Shown here piece after piece: positions 36,822-44,753 of a stretch of DNA of 64,000 bases (its first letter is position 1; each line of letters opens with the position of its first letter). Origin of the DNA: Caryophanales bacterium UBA6356 (GTDB lineage: Bacteria; Bacillota_I; Bacilli_A; RFN20; CAG-826); NCBI GenBank assembly GCA_002440125.1, contig DJRQ01000035.1:8074-72073 (forward strand), in the 5' to 3' direction. The translations under genes and the position numbers were made by a program. Under the pieces are notes generated by a model. That model was not told the DNA's origin, ran no database searches, and worked only from the letters and a program-made list of their open reading frames with translations.

Positions 36822-37780
36822 TAGATCTGTTCCTTTGCTTCTTTCCAGGTCTTGATTTCGCCTAGATAAATCTTCTTCAAGACAGTACCCGTGATATTCG
36901 TAACGGCGGTATTTTCGCTATTGACGATAGGAACGACCGCGTCTTTTGCGAAAGCGCCACGCTTATTGTTATCATTGAGTTTCTCAAGCTCGGAATCTTG
37001 GATTTCGCGGGATAAGAAACCAATGTCATAAAGGGTGCCAGAGGTTGCGGTAACACCGCTTACGGCCGCGCCGCTTGATTGTTGATTAAGCTTGAAGGTG
37101 ACTTTGTTCTTGGTAAGCTCCGTGAATTTGCTCGAAGTCTTCTCAAGAACGGCCTTGACACTTGTAGAACCACAGGTTTCGATCTCCACATTATTCGTAT
37201 CGATTCCTTGATAATTTTTTGCAAGTTCGCTCCAAGGGGTTAAGTCAGATCTATCTTCCAAGATACCACCCGCGTTTTTGATCGCGGTTTGTCCTTCAAC
37301 GCTATTAAGCAAGAAATCCACATAAGCGTGGGTCGCAATCGACTTCGCGCTCGCTTGGTCCGAGTAATCGCGAATGACGAAATTAAAGTTACGACTGATC
37401 TTATAGGTGCCATTAACGACGCTCTCAACGCTCGCTTCGACGCCTTCGTAGCTCAATCCTTTGATGCCAGAGACGGAGGATAAGCTATCCAAAGAGCAAT
37501 AGCCGATGCCATAAGGCTCGACGCTAATCGCATGCATCATATCGGGATTCGTAGCGCTTGTGGAAACGACAACGTTCGAATTCCATTTGTCTTCTTTGGC
37601 CACATCCTTATAGCCGATGCTTTCAAAGAAGCATTCGCGAGTGCCGCTTCCAGCCGCTCTCGAGAAGAGCTTAATGGAGGAAGCCTCATCAAAGGAGGTT
37701 CCGCTTTCGCCACAAGAGGCGAGGGCTCCAACGCCTGCTAGAGCCATAAGAGCAATACATGCTCCGATTCTTTTTTTCAT
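36821..37780 (-). CDS. pstS: Phosphate-binding lipoprotein PstS, circularly permuted
   Basis: A 319-residue lipoprotein (lipobox LASC, Cys 23) at the head of pstSCAB. All the phosphate-site elements are present but in rotated order. The R-x3-SGT element (R41, S45-G46-T47) and PYGIGYCSL (89-97), which belong to the second half of PstS, come first. The elements of the first half follow: CGSTSV (203-208), QQSSGA (233-238), YDIGFLSRE (251-259) and the IYLGEIKTW hinge strand (304-312), which ends the protein. The break falls exactly before the R-x3-SGT loop. ATG 37780 has AAGGA 5 nt upstream; the longer frame to 37843 is rejected. Family is certain; permutation is read directly from motif order. 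Confidence 0.92.
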   Translation of the reverse strand: MKKRIGACIALMALAGVGALASCGESGTSFDEASSIKLFSRAAGSGTRECFFESIGYKDVAKEDKWNSNVVVSTSATNPDMMHAISVEPYGIGYCSLDSLSSVSGIKGLSYEGVEASVESVVNGTYKISRNFNFVIRDYSDQASAKSIATHAYVDFLLNSVEGQTAIKNAGGILEDRSDLTPWSELAKNYQGIDTNNVEIETCGSTSVKAVLEKTSSKFTELTKNKVTFKLNQQSSGAAVSGVTATSGTLYDIGFLSREIQDSELEKLNDNNKRGAFAKDAVVPIVNSENTAVTNITGTVLKKIYLGEIKTWKEAKEQI

Positions 37781-37820
37781 CTTTTTCCTTCTTTCATTTT
37801 CAACAGCGATATCTTCTTCC

Positions 37821-37851
37821 AAAAAGAAAACCGCCCCAACCAAGAGGCGGT
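37821..37851 (-). terminator. Terminator of the surface-protein operon
   Basis: GGCGGT and ACCGCC arms (37846-37851, 37830-37835) followed on the minus strand by TTTTCTTTTT, about 28 nt past the end of the 749-residue surface protein. Confidence 0.75.
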
Positions 37852-37875
37852 AAAGAAATATGAAGAGAATGTAAA
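37848..37875 (-). promoter_or_regulatory. Possible PhoP box upstream of pst
   Basis: Three TT-rich hexamers (TTTACA, TTCATA, TTACCG) repeat at 11-bp steps, as in PhoP boxes. They overlap the upstream gene's terminator and no clear -10 follows, so confidence is low. Confidence 0.25.
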
Positions 37876-37878
37876 AGG

Positions 37879-40128
37879 CTAGGAGACGGGCTTTCTTAAG
37901 AACAAGACCATGTTTTTCGATATTTTAGAACCGATTTTGAATTCCAATTCGGTTTGATGCTCGTAGAATTTCCTGCCACCCTCATAATTGAGGTAGTCCT
38001 CCACGGTCCATTTTTTCCCACTGCCGTCATAGTTATCAGGGGTGATGGGAAGATCTTTGGCGAAGGAGGCGCCCGATTCCACTTCGATAGAGCCTATAAG
38101 TCCTGTTTTCATGAATTCAGCATCGACATCGATAAACCCTTCGGAATCGCGGACGATATTCGTTTTATTGACAATCCCCCCATCATAAACATAAACGCGG
38201 ACGGATTCCGAATCGTGCGGCGCCAAAGCGATCCCGACCTTTGAAATGCGCAAGCTACCATCATCTTCGTAAACGTAAAAAGCGCGAACGAGAATATTGT
38301 AATAGTTCATCGAATTTTCGGTGATCCGAAAGAGGTTTTTCAAGTACCCTTTGGATTGATTGAAATCGTGGTTTTGGAAGAGGGGCGCATTTTCGATGTT
38401 TTGAAAATCGGTTTGAGCGCCGCCCACTTCAAAAATCTTCGTTTCCGCGCCTTCGTTGGTATCGGATGCGAAAAATTCATAGTAAGAACTCGGATATTTT
38501 TCAAGGCGATCTTGCGAATGAGCATCCGCCTCAGCGGCGCTAACGGAAGTCAAACGCTCGTTTTCATCGAGAATATAAGCATTCGAAGCAATGGTGAACA
38601 TATTGCTGTAATAAGAATATTGCTTGCCGTTATATTTAAACGTATTCATTGTCCTGGTCTTCATTCCATCGATGCGGACATTGTTGATTTCGAAATCGAC
38701 ATAGGGGTTTATAACGCCATCCGCGCTATAAGTTCCATTACCATATTTATAAAGAGAGGAGCCATTCTCGTAATCAAAGGAAACGTTTTTCCCAACGATT
38801 CGGAAATCGTCTATCTTCTCTATTTTGACATAAAGCTTTAAGCGAACATTCCCTACGTCCCTATACGCATAATTCGCATCGTTCAAAAGAGGGTCTTGGC
38901 AAAGAAGGAAGGGCCTTTTCGGTTTGGTGAGGTCGGTAAAGGCAGATGGCTTATTCGTCGAGACGTTGACGCTTGTCGGATAGCCAACATAAACCAAGAT
39001 ATTGTAGATCCCTTCTCCTAGGATATTGGCGGATTTCCCAGCCTCGCTCCCAGCGAACAAAGCCTCATAGCTCGGGTGATAAAGGCCATTAGAGTCCTTC
39101 TCTAAGGACAAAGAAGATTGGGTCAAAGAATAATTCGCAGTCGTTTGATAGTTATACCATCCCCCAATCCATGTTCCAGGATTATAGGAAGTATAGCCGT
39201 TCGAAGAGAAACCAATAGGCGTGAAATCCAGATAATAAATGGAATCCTTTTTAACGACCAGGTTGTTGTAATAGTAATAGGATTGGCTGTAGTTTCCTTC
39301 CGAGGCGTCTTGGGAAAAGTAATATTCTTCTTGGAAGATATAGTCGTTATTGAGTTCCGGGAATATCTCAGCCGTATCGCCATGAAGTCGAACGACGGGC
39401 TGTTGGGAAGTGGAATTATAGTTCTTCCCCGAAGTATAGATGGGATAGATGAATACCGTCTTTTTATTATAGGAAGAACCATCGATGCTGAACTCGCTAT
39501 CGCTCGATAAAGCGGTCTCATCGACGTTGCTTAAAGGATCGAGAGCGCTGAGATAATGGAAGTTCCCCTGATTCATGAAACCGAGCTCGCTTACGTTTTC
39601 GACATCCGCGCTCCAACCGCAGAAAGAAAGACGGTAGCCTTTGGAGTCCTTGGCCCCGCATGAGGGCGAACCGATCTTTTCGAAGTCGTTTTGGGTGATG
39701 GAAGTATCGGCGACGAAATGCTTATAGGCGTACTTGGAATCATCTGCCGCATCCGTCCAAGCGCCGAAAAAAGAAGCGTCAGAGCTCGAAACGTTCGTAC
39801 TTGAGGAGAAAGCGCTCTTCTTTTCGTCAAAGGCGCTTGCGGCATCGAATTTATCAAGATAGGAAGTATCGATGTTAAGGCCATTAGCGATGCCTTCTAA
39901 AATATAATCGGCATACATCCAGTTCGGGAAAACGTAAACGTCGTAGGTGTTGGCGTCGAGTTCGTAATTAGGGCGCACATCATCGATATAGGTATCGGGA
40001 ATTATTTCCTTCTTCGTGCCTATAACCTCTCCTAGAACCCACGTCGAAAAGGCGCTTCCGAGCATGAATCCCGGCAAAATCGCCAAGGCGAGAAGGGCGA
40101 TCTTTTTGAATAATTTGGATTTCTTCAT
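37879..40128 (-). CDS. Large secreted surface protein with SipW-type leader
   Basis: A 749-residue exported protein of unknown family. The leader (Lys-rich start, hydrophobic core, then GSAFSTWVLGEV, about residues 24-35) resembles the leaders of the two smaller secreted proteins of this operon. The mature part is rich in Tyr, Ser, Asn and Asp, with few Cys, and looks like extended beta structure. There is no LPxTG motif and no C-terminal membrane anchor, so it is either released or held by partners. It starts 11 nt after the 209-residue gene and ends the operon. Confidence 0.75.
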   Translation of the reverse strand: MKKSKLFKKIALLALAILPGFMLGSAFSTWVLGEVIGTKKEIIPDTYIDDVRPNYELDANTYDVYVFPNWMYADYILEGIANGLNIDTSYLDKFDAASAFDEKKSAFSSSTNVSSSDASFFGAWTDAADDSKYAYKHFVADTSITQNDFEKIGSPSCGAKDSKGYRLSFCGWSADVENVSELGFMNQGNFHYLSALDPLSNVDETALSSDSEFSIDGSSYNKKTVFIYPIYTSGKNYNSTSQQPVVRLHGDTAEIFPELNNDYIFQEEYYFSQDASEGNYSQSYYYYNNLVVKKDSIYYLDFTPIGFSSNGYTSYNPGTWIGGWYNYQTTANYSLTQSSLSLEKDSNGLYHPSYEALFAGSEAGKSANILGEGIYNILVYVGYPTSVNVSTNKPSAFTDLTKPKRPFLLCQDPLLNDANYAYRDVGNVRLKLYVKIEKIDDFRIVGKNVSFDYENGSSLYKYGNGTYSADGVINPYVDFEINNVRIDGMKTRTMNTFKYNGKQYSYYSNMFTIASNAYILDENERLTSVSAAEADAHSQDRLEKYPSSYYEFFASDTNEGAETKIFEVGGAQTDFQNIENAPLFQNHDFNQSKGYLKNLFRITENSMNYYNILVRAFYVYEDDGSLRISKVGIALAPHDSESVRVYVYDGGIVNKTNIVRDSEGFIDVDAEFMKTGLIGSIEVESGASFAKDLPITPDNYDGSGKKWTVEDYLNYEGGRKFYEHQTELEFKIGSKISKNMVLFLRKPVS

Positions 40129-40139
40129 CCTCTGCCCTC

Positions 40140-40769
40140 CTATTCCTTATGGGTTGCGACCACTTCGAAGTTAAAGCGAATCAAGGAGTTCGCTTTCTTT
40201 TCGTTCCAGACGATTTCTCTTAGCTTTTGATAGCTTTCTTTGGTGTCCGGTTCCATGCCACTCCGGTAGCCTAAAGAGATGGAAACGCTACTCGAAATCG
40301 GGCTTTCGAAATCGGAAAGAGATATGTTTTCCGAATCGCCATACCAAAGACCTTCTAGCGATTTCTCCAAGGAGGGGTCTGGCAAATAAAACTGAAAATA
40401 GGAAGAGAATTCGTCGCTAAGTTCGATTTTATACTTGAAGGTATAGGTAAAATCCCCGAATGAGAGGCTAGTATCGTCTTGGAAAGACCATTGGTAGGTG
40501 AAATTAATGGGCGAAGGAAATTCAATGCCATTCTGATCGACGATCAACTTCGGAAGCGTTCCATCGGGCGCATAAAGGGTATCGTTCTGGGAGCCAAAGG
40601 AGACATGAAGCGTCCCGAAGTTTTCTGGCACCTTTTTGGTTATTTCCAAGTCCGCTTGATCCTCTTTCCTAACAAGGGCATCAAAGACAAAAACGGAAAA
40701 GCCGCCCCCCACAATGGCGGCGCTAAGAAAAAGAGGAAGGGCTATCGCGAAAACCCTTTTAAGCCTCAT
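40140..40769 (-). CDS. Secreted TasA-like candidate fibre protein 2
   Basis: A 209-residue exported protein. The leader MRLKRVFAIALPLFLSAAIV is followed by GGGFSVFVF, close to the GG-x-F pattern of SipW substrates such as TasA. Its C-terminal block (GYRSGMEPDTKESYQKLREIV, key residues Y-x-SG-x-EP then E-x-Y-x-x-L-x-E) is shared with the 225-residue protein at the operon head, so the two are paralogues. It overlaps the end of the signal peptidase gene by 11 nt. No close family is recognised. Confidence 0.72.
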   Translation of the reverse strand: MRLKRVFAIALPLFLSAAIVGGGFSVFVFDALVRKEDQADLEITKKVPENFGTLHVSFGSQNDTLYAPDGTLPKLIVDQNGIEFPSPINFTYQWSFQDDTSLSFGDFTYTFKYKIELSDEFSSYFQFYLPDPSLEKSLEGLWYGDSENISLSDFESPISSSVSISLGYRSGMEPDTKESYQKLREIVWNEKKANSLIRFNFEVVATHKE

Positions 40770-42306
40770 AGTGCTTCTCCCCTTTCTGCTCTCCGTTATA
40801 GCGGATTGAAATCTTCGAGTATTCCGTCGGGTTGTAATCGATGTTTATGGCTTTTTTGAAATGGAAGGTCAAGAAATATTCGCCTGCCTCCAAGGCTTCG
40901 AAGGATGAGGCTTTGGACAAAAAATAGACAAGGTTTCCGCTCTCTTCCAAAAGCGAGGCTTTCGCGTCCAAAACGGAAATCGTTTCTTTTTCCTTCGAAT
41001 CGAAAGAAATGAAGGAGCGATACCCTTTCTTTTCGAAAGGCGAAGCGCCTTTCTCGTCCAAAAGCCCGAAGCTTCCTTTTTCCAAATGCCCATAGAACCC
41101 ATAAAGAAAGCCCTCGGCCTCGTTTTGAGAAAGAAGCTTTAACGCCGCTTTTCTTTCGCCTTGTTTCAAATAAAGGTCGGCTTTCTCTTTTTTACTCACG
41201 AAATACACTCGCTTCGTGACTGGCTTAAGATCCTTCTTAGAAGGAAGGACTTCTTTCGTTACGCCTTCCATTTCGATGGAAGAGCTCCTCTTTTCCCTCG
41301 CATTTTCGGCTTCTCCCTTTCCTTCCGAAATGGCAGAATACGCTTCTTCCTTCGCTTTTTCTTCCTTTAAGCGAGACGCAAGAAGAGAGGATTCATTTCC
41401 TTGCTCTTTGACTTCATTCCCCTCTTTATCTACGCCGATAAGGCCATAAAGAATGGCTTCATAGCGGATTTCGTATTGGTCAGCGCTCTTCGTATAGAGA
41501 ACGCTATAGACGATAAGGAGCATAAAGGCCGTCAACAAAGTGATAATGCCGATACCGCTTTGCAAATAGATGATAAACATCCCCAAGGTGAGGTTCTTAT
41601 ACCCAGTCCACTCCCCGACTATCTGATCGTAAGCAATGGCGATTTCCCCCGCCATCGAGGTAGGGTTCGCATCGCCTCGAAAAGTATAGGCCTTCTGGCC
41701 GTCTTTCTCGGTGATATCGAGCAAACGGTGAACGATCGTTATCGTCTTGCCTTCTTCTTTGCTATCCATCTTGAAGGCATAGACCTTATAGGGAACAAGT
41801 TCCTCTTCGCTTCGAACCTTTTTCAAAGTGACAAAGCCATAGCGTTCAATGCGGTTCTCATTCCCTAAAAGGTCATGTTCGGAAAGCTCGTTCCTATTTG
41901 AACGATGGATTTCAGACATCGATTCGGTATGAATGACAAGCATCGCCGTATCGCCCATAAAGAGCTGACCGCCCGCTTGTTGTTCCACCATGGCCAAAGC
42001 GACAAGCCCCAGCAAAAGAACGTAAAAAGCGATAAGAAAACCGCTAAGGACGTTAGAAGCTTTCTTTTCGCTCTTTTTCTTCTTGTTGATTCCTAAAGCG
42101 ATGGAGCGAGGTTCGCCATATTTCTTTTGAAGGCGTCTGAGATCCTTTTTGACCGTTACTTCGATTTTAGGATCTTCCACTTTCGCTAGATATAAGCGCT
42201 TCTTGCTATGGAAATATAAGGCGGAGATACCAATGAAAGCGACAGCGAAAAGAACAACTACAACCATGCAGACGATGTAGATGAGATTCATGCTATTCGT
42301 TGTCAT
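40759..42306 (-). CDS. SipW-like (ER-type, S26B) signal peptidase with C-terminal cytoplasmic domain
   Basis: A 515-residue membrane protease that should remove the leaders of the adjacent secreted proteins. The order is: segment 1 (about 8-31), basic cytoplasmic loop, segment 2 (87-106), an outward catalytic domain with Ser 129 (HTESM) and His 193 (VHRLL) in place of the Lys of bacterial type I peptidases, and GDANP (211-215), then segment 3 (242-271). A further ~240 residues follow on the cytoplasmic side: a charged linker (280-350) and a compact domain (about 365-515). SipW itself is about 190 residues, so the extra domain is unusual. ATG 42306 has GGAGGGG upstream. Confidence 0.82.
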   Translation of the reverse strand: MTTNSMNLIYIVCMVVVVLFAVAFIGISALYFHSKKRLYLAKVEDPKIEVTVKKDLRRLQKKYGEPRSIALGINKKKKSEKKASNVLSGFLIAFYVLLLGLVALAMVEQQAGGQLFMGDTAMLVIHTESMSEIHRSNRNELSEHDLLGNENRIERYGFVTLKKVRSEEELVPYKVYAFKMDSKEEGKTITIVHRLLDITEKDGQKAYTFRGDANPTSMAGEIAIAYDQIVGEWTGYKNLTLGMFIIYLQSGIGIITLLTAFMLLIVYSVLYTKSADQYEIRYEAILYGLIGVDKEGNEVKEQGNESSLLASRLKEEKAKEEAYSAISEGKGEAENAREKRSSSIEMEGVTKEVLPSKKDLKPVTKRVYFVSKKEKADLYLKQGERKAALKLLSQNEAEGFLYGFYGHLEKGSFGLLDEKGASPFEKKGYRSFISFDSKEKETISVLDAKASLLEESGNLVYFLSKASSFEALEAGEYFLTFHFKKAINIDYNPTEYSKISIRYNGEQKGEKHYEA

Positions 42307-42334
42307 ACTATCCCCTCCTTATAAGCCAACAAAG

Positions 42335-42357
42335 GCTTGGGGGAGGTGCCCCCAAGC
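42335..42357 (-). terminator. Intercistronic hairpin (partial terminator or mRNA stabiliser)
   Basis: A perfect 9-bp stem (GCTTGGGGG with CCCCCAAGC, 5-nt loop) lies between the first secreted-protein gene and the signal peptidase gene. Only a weak T-run follows, so readthrough is expected. Confidence 0.65.
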
Positions 42358-42381
42358 GCAAAATACATTAAAAAGAATGAA

Positions 42382-43059
42382 TTAGGCCTTGACCAAAGTT
42401 GCTTCGCTTACAATGGAGACTTGTTGATCTTTTACGGCTTCCTTTAAAGCAACGTATCCGGTTTCATTCTTCGGCTCTTTGCCGCTTTGGTAGTCGAAAT
42501 AGAAGAAAGCACTTTCATCCTTATAAGATGTCGGAAGCTTAATAGAGGTCGCGTTTTCGCCCCAGGTATAGACATAACCAACGTAATTTTCGGAAGTAAA
42601 CGACTTAGCGCTGGCGCTTCCGGTAGAGACGGCATATGTTTCGAAGGTGTAGCTATCCGCACCCTGAACCGAAATATATTCGCTCACCGCTTTCGGGACA
42701 AAGATATAGGTTTTGATGGAGGTCTTCACCTTCCCATCGACCTTATCGGAATTCGAACTGTTATAGGCAATCGTTCCTTTCCAACTCTCTCCTTCGCCTT
42801 CCATATAAATGCCGCCAGCCTCTAAGCCAGTTCCTAGACCATTTCCATTCGCAGTACGCCCTTCGGAAGTTTGATCCAAGATTATCTTCGAGGAAGCATC
42901 TTGTGTAAAAGTGCCGATTTTGACAAGCTGAGTCACGTTGATGCTCGCATTGCTTTCTTCTTGAGCTTTATCGCCGAAATACCAAACGGAGAAACCCGAA
43001 CCAACAACGGCAATCGCAGCCGCCGCTGGAAGGGCAAATCCCACTAAAAATTTTTTCAT
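42382..43059 (-). CDS. Secreted TasA-like candidate fibre protein 1
   Basis: A 225-residue exported protein at the head of the operon. The leader (MKKFLVGFALPAAAAIAVV then GSGFSVWYFGD) fits the SipW-dependent pattern. The mature part is Ser/Thr/Gly/Asn-rich with few charged patches, and its end (DYQSGKEPKNETGYVALKEAV, key residues Y-x-SG-x-EP) matches the 209-residue paralogue. The strong ribosome site (AGGAGG), good promoter and downstream hairpin suggest this is the most abundant product. No close family is recognised; the TasA likeness rests on the leader and operon layout. Confidence 0.75.
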   Translation of the reverse strand: MKKFLVGFALPAAAAIAVVGSGFSVWYFGDKAQEESNASINVTQLVKIGTFTQDASSKIILDQTSEGRTANGNGLGTGLEAGGIYMEGEGESWKGTIAYNSSNSDKVDGKVKTSIKTYIFVPKAVSEYISVQGADSYTFETYAVSTGSASAKSFTSENYVGYVYTWGENATSIKLPTSYKDESAFFYFDYQSGKEPKNETGYVALKEAVKDQQVSIVSEATLVKA

Positions 43060-43090
43060 ATCCTTTTCCTCCTAATTCTTAGCGAGCAAA

Positions 43091-43118
43091 AATATAAGGT
43101 CTTTTTTTCGAATTTCAA
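43091..43118 (-). promoter_or_regulatory. Promoter of the surface-protein operon
   Basis: -35 TTGAAA (43113-43118), 16-bp spacer, -10 TATATT (43091-43096), about 30 nt before the first gene. Confidence 0.65.
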
Positions 43119-43270
43119 GGAATATACATTCGTCAATCTATTTCGTTTTCCTTCGAAATAAATAAAAGGAAACAGAAAATGTATGTGCTCTATAGAAAAA
43201 TTTATTTTCTTGAAAATGTAACGATTTAATGCGTTCAAAACAAGATATTCAATGAAAATATTAATTTTTT

Positions 43271-43284
43271 CTTAAACGTTTAAG
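43271..43284. promoter_or_regulatory. Palindromic operator candidate
   Basis: CTTAAACGTTTAAG is a perfect 14-bp palindrome with the central CG typical of LacI-family operators. Confidence 0.45.
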
Positions 43285-43349
43285 TTTTTATCATTTTAAG
43301 TCCGATATTTACTGAATTTTCTTCGTTCCTACCATTTTTAATTCTTCTT

Positions 43350-43363
43350 TGAAAGCGGTTTCA
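43350..43363. promoter_or_regulatory. cre site (CcpA operator candidate)
   Basis: TGAAAGCGGTTTCA matches the cre consensus TGWNANCGNTNWCA at every defined position. It lies between the surface operon and the TetR gene. Confidence 0.55.
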
Positions 43364-43613
43364 TTTCCAAAATTCATCTACTTGAAGAATTCGAGTTCTT
43401 ATGGGCTTTTTATTCATATTGTTATCATTTATTGAATATCAGACAATAAAACATCTTAATTATCTTAACATTTTTCTTCAAAAAGCTTTTTAGGATGCGA
43501 TTTTTCTTAAAAAACACTCGCAAAAAAAACAGCCCTCGATTTCTATATGTCAAAATACAATTGTTTCCTTATTTATTTAGATAAATAACTAATTTTGTAT
43601 TTCACATTGTTGC

Positions 43614-43619
43614 TATAGT
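43614..43619 (+). promoter_or_regulatory. Extended -10 element upstream of the TetR gene
   Basis: TATAGT preceded by TGC; the -35 is weak. It would drive the TetR gene with a long leader. Confidence 0.4.
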
Positions 43620-43631
43620 CGATGTGTCCGA

Positions 43632-43763
43632 ATGGAACATATGTATTTTTTACCATTTTTTCTTGATGGCAAAAAGACAAAGTCTTCTATTTTTCAAATC
43701 AAGCAGATCGATGAAGAAAAGTCCGAACTCTCTTCCCTCCTTCAGCTAGACCATCCAATTTAA
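43632..43763 (+). CDS. Possible 43-codon leader peptide upstream of tetR
   Basis: ATG at 43632 opens a 43-codon frame ending with TAA at 43763, 12 nt after an extended -10 and 50 nt before the TetR start. It has no ribosome site and no recognised similarity. It may be a leader peptide or chance. Confidence 0.2.
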   Translation: MEHMYFLPFFLDGKKTKSSIFQIKQIDEEKSELSSLLQLDHPI

Positions 43764-43812
43764 CTTTGGCGAATGGATAAAAAGTTTTAATATGTATGCG
43801 GGAAGGGAATAT

Positions 43813-44394
43813 ATGGCTTATAGAAAACTTTCGAACATTCGGGAATCCATTCTCGAGAAAGTCACCGAACTCGGGGCGAAGGAAGGCATTTCGTCGATTA
43901 CCGCCCGAAAAGTCGCTTCTTTAGCGGATATCAGCACCCATACCATCTACACCAATTTCCTCTCGATGGACGATCTTATCAATGAAGCGGCCCTCCGTTA
44001 CGAAAAGAAGGAGCTCAATGTCCTAATTTCTTGCTTGAAAGAAAACATTTCGAAGGAAGAGGCCTTTTTAAAGACGCTTCAATCCCTTATGGAAGAGAAA
44101 AATGGCACTCTCTTTTATAGCGACTATCGCTCGAGCAAGCTTCGGGAGTATTACGACCGTCAAAAGGCGAAAACTCAGAAATATATCGAATATTCCAAAA
44201 TGCTTTTCGGAGATTACAAATCGGTAAGCGACAAGATTTATCTTTTCCTATGGAATCATGCGATTATGTGCTTATTCGTCTATTCAAGCGCCCTCATAAA
44301 AGGGAAGATCAACGATACTTTGGAGGCACGAAAAACCATTATCGAGATCATCTTTAATGGCACGACACACATTCTTCCGAAGAAAAAGCGATAG
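43813..44394 (+). CDS. TetR-family transcriptional regulator
   Basis: A 193-residue regulator. The N-terminal helix-turn-helix (SSITARKVASLADISTHTIY, about residues 27-46) is typical of the family; the helical C-terminal domain has no recognised ligand signature. ATG 43813 has GGAAGGG upstream, so the frame opening at 43792 is not used. It is divergent from the surface-protein operon across the AT-rich region and may control it or itself; that link is inference from position only. Confidence 0.85.
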   Translation: MAYRKLSNIRESILEKVTELGAKEGISSITARKVASLADISTHTIYTNFLSMDDLINEAALRYEKKELNVLISCLKENISKEEAFLKTLQSLMEEKNGTLFYSDYRSSKLREYYDRQKAKTQKYIEYSKMLFGDYKSVSDKIYLFLWNHAIMCLFVYSSALIKGKINDTLEARKTIIEIIFNGTTHILPKKKR

Positions 44395-44413
44395 TTTTCC
44401 CCAAAAAAGGCGA

Positions 44414-44437
44414 GAAAAAAACACGGATTTCTCCGTG
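44414..44437 (-). terminator. Terminator of the tRNA-Asp/tRNA-Phe transcript
   Basis: CACGGA and TCCGTG arms (44422-44427, 44432-44437) followed on the minus strand by TTTTTTT. Confidence 0.85.
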
Positions 44438-44448
44438 CTCATTTCAGG

Positions 44449-44524
44449 TGGTGGCCCAGGGGGGAATCGAACCCCCGACACAAGGATTTTCAGTCCTTTG
44501 CTCTACCGACTGAGCTACCGGGCC
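44449..44524 (-). tRNA. tRNA-Phe (anticodon GAA)
   Basis: A 76-nt cloverleaf with encoded CCA: acceptor GGCCCGG/CTGGGCC, anticodon loop CTGAAAA giving GAA, and T loop TTCGATT. It lies 3 nt downstream of tRNA-Asp in one transcript. Confidence 0.95.
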
Positions 44525-44527
44525 GCC

Positions 44528-44604
44528 TGGCGGATCATACGAGATTCGAACTCGTGATCTCCTCCGTGACAGGGAGGCATGTTGGACCGCTACACCAATG
44601 ATCC
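44528..44604 (-). tRNA. tRNA-Asp (anticodon GUC)
   Basis: A 77-nt cloverleaf with encoded CCA: acceptor GGATCAT/ATGATCC, anticodon stem CCTCC/GGAGG with loop CTGTCAC giving GUC, and T loop TTCGAAT. Confidence 0.95.
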
Positions 44605-44620
44605 ATCGCCGTGCCTAAGT

Positions 44621-44649
44621 ATTATCCATAAGTGGAGAGGATAATGCAA
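44621..44649 (-). promoter_or_regulatory. Promoter of the tRNA-Asp/tRNA-Phe transcript
   Basis: -35 TTGCAT (44644-44649), 17-bp spacer, -10 GATAAT (44621-44626). Confidence 0.7.
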
Positions 44650-44707
44650 GAGATATTTATAAGAATTTTAGCCGAATATCGGGCTTTTTGAAGAAGCTTT
44701 AAAGAAA

Positions 44708-44732
44708 CAAAAAGCCCTCGCTAAAGAGGGCT
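44708..44732 (-). terminator. Terminator of the rubrerythrin gene
   Basis: A perfect 7-bp stem (AGCCCTC/GAGGGCT) followed on the minus strand by TTTTT. Confidence 0.9.
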
Positions 44733-44753
44733 AAGTCCTTAGTGAAAAAGAAA

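Larger units (their letters stand above)
43060..43812. other. 750-bp AT-rich intergenic control region
   Basis: Clearly richer in A+T than its surroundings. It holds the promoter of the surface operon, a perfect cre-consensus site, a 14-bp palindrome, an extended -10 toward the TetR gene and one very short open frame. No convincing gene of ordinary length. Confidence 0.75.

Noticed and set aside
44450..44610. Frames reading GGGPGGNRTPD-like peptides
   Set aside because: Well-known artefact of translating tRNA genes (here tRNA-Phe and tRNA-Asp).
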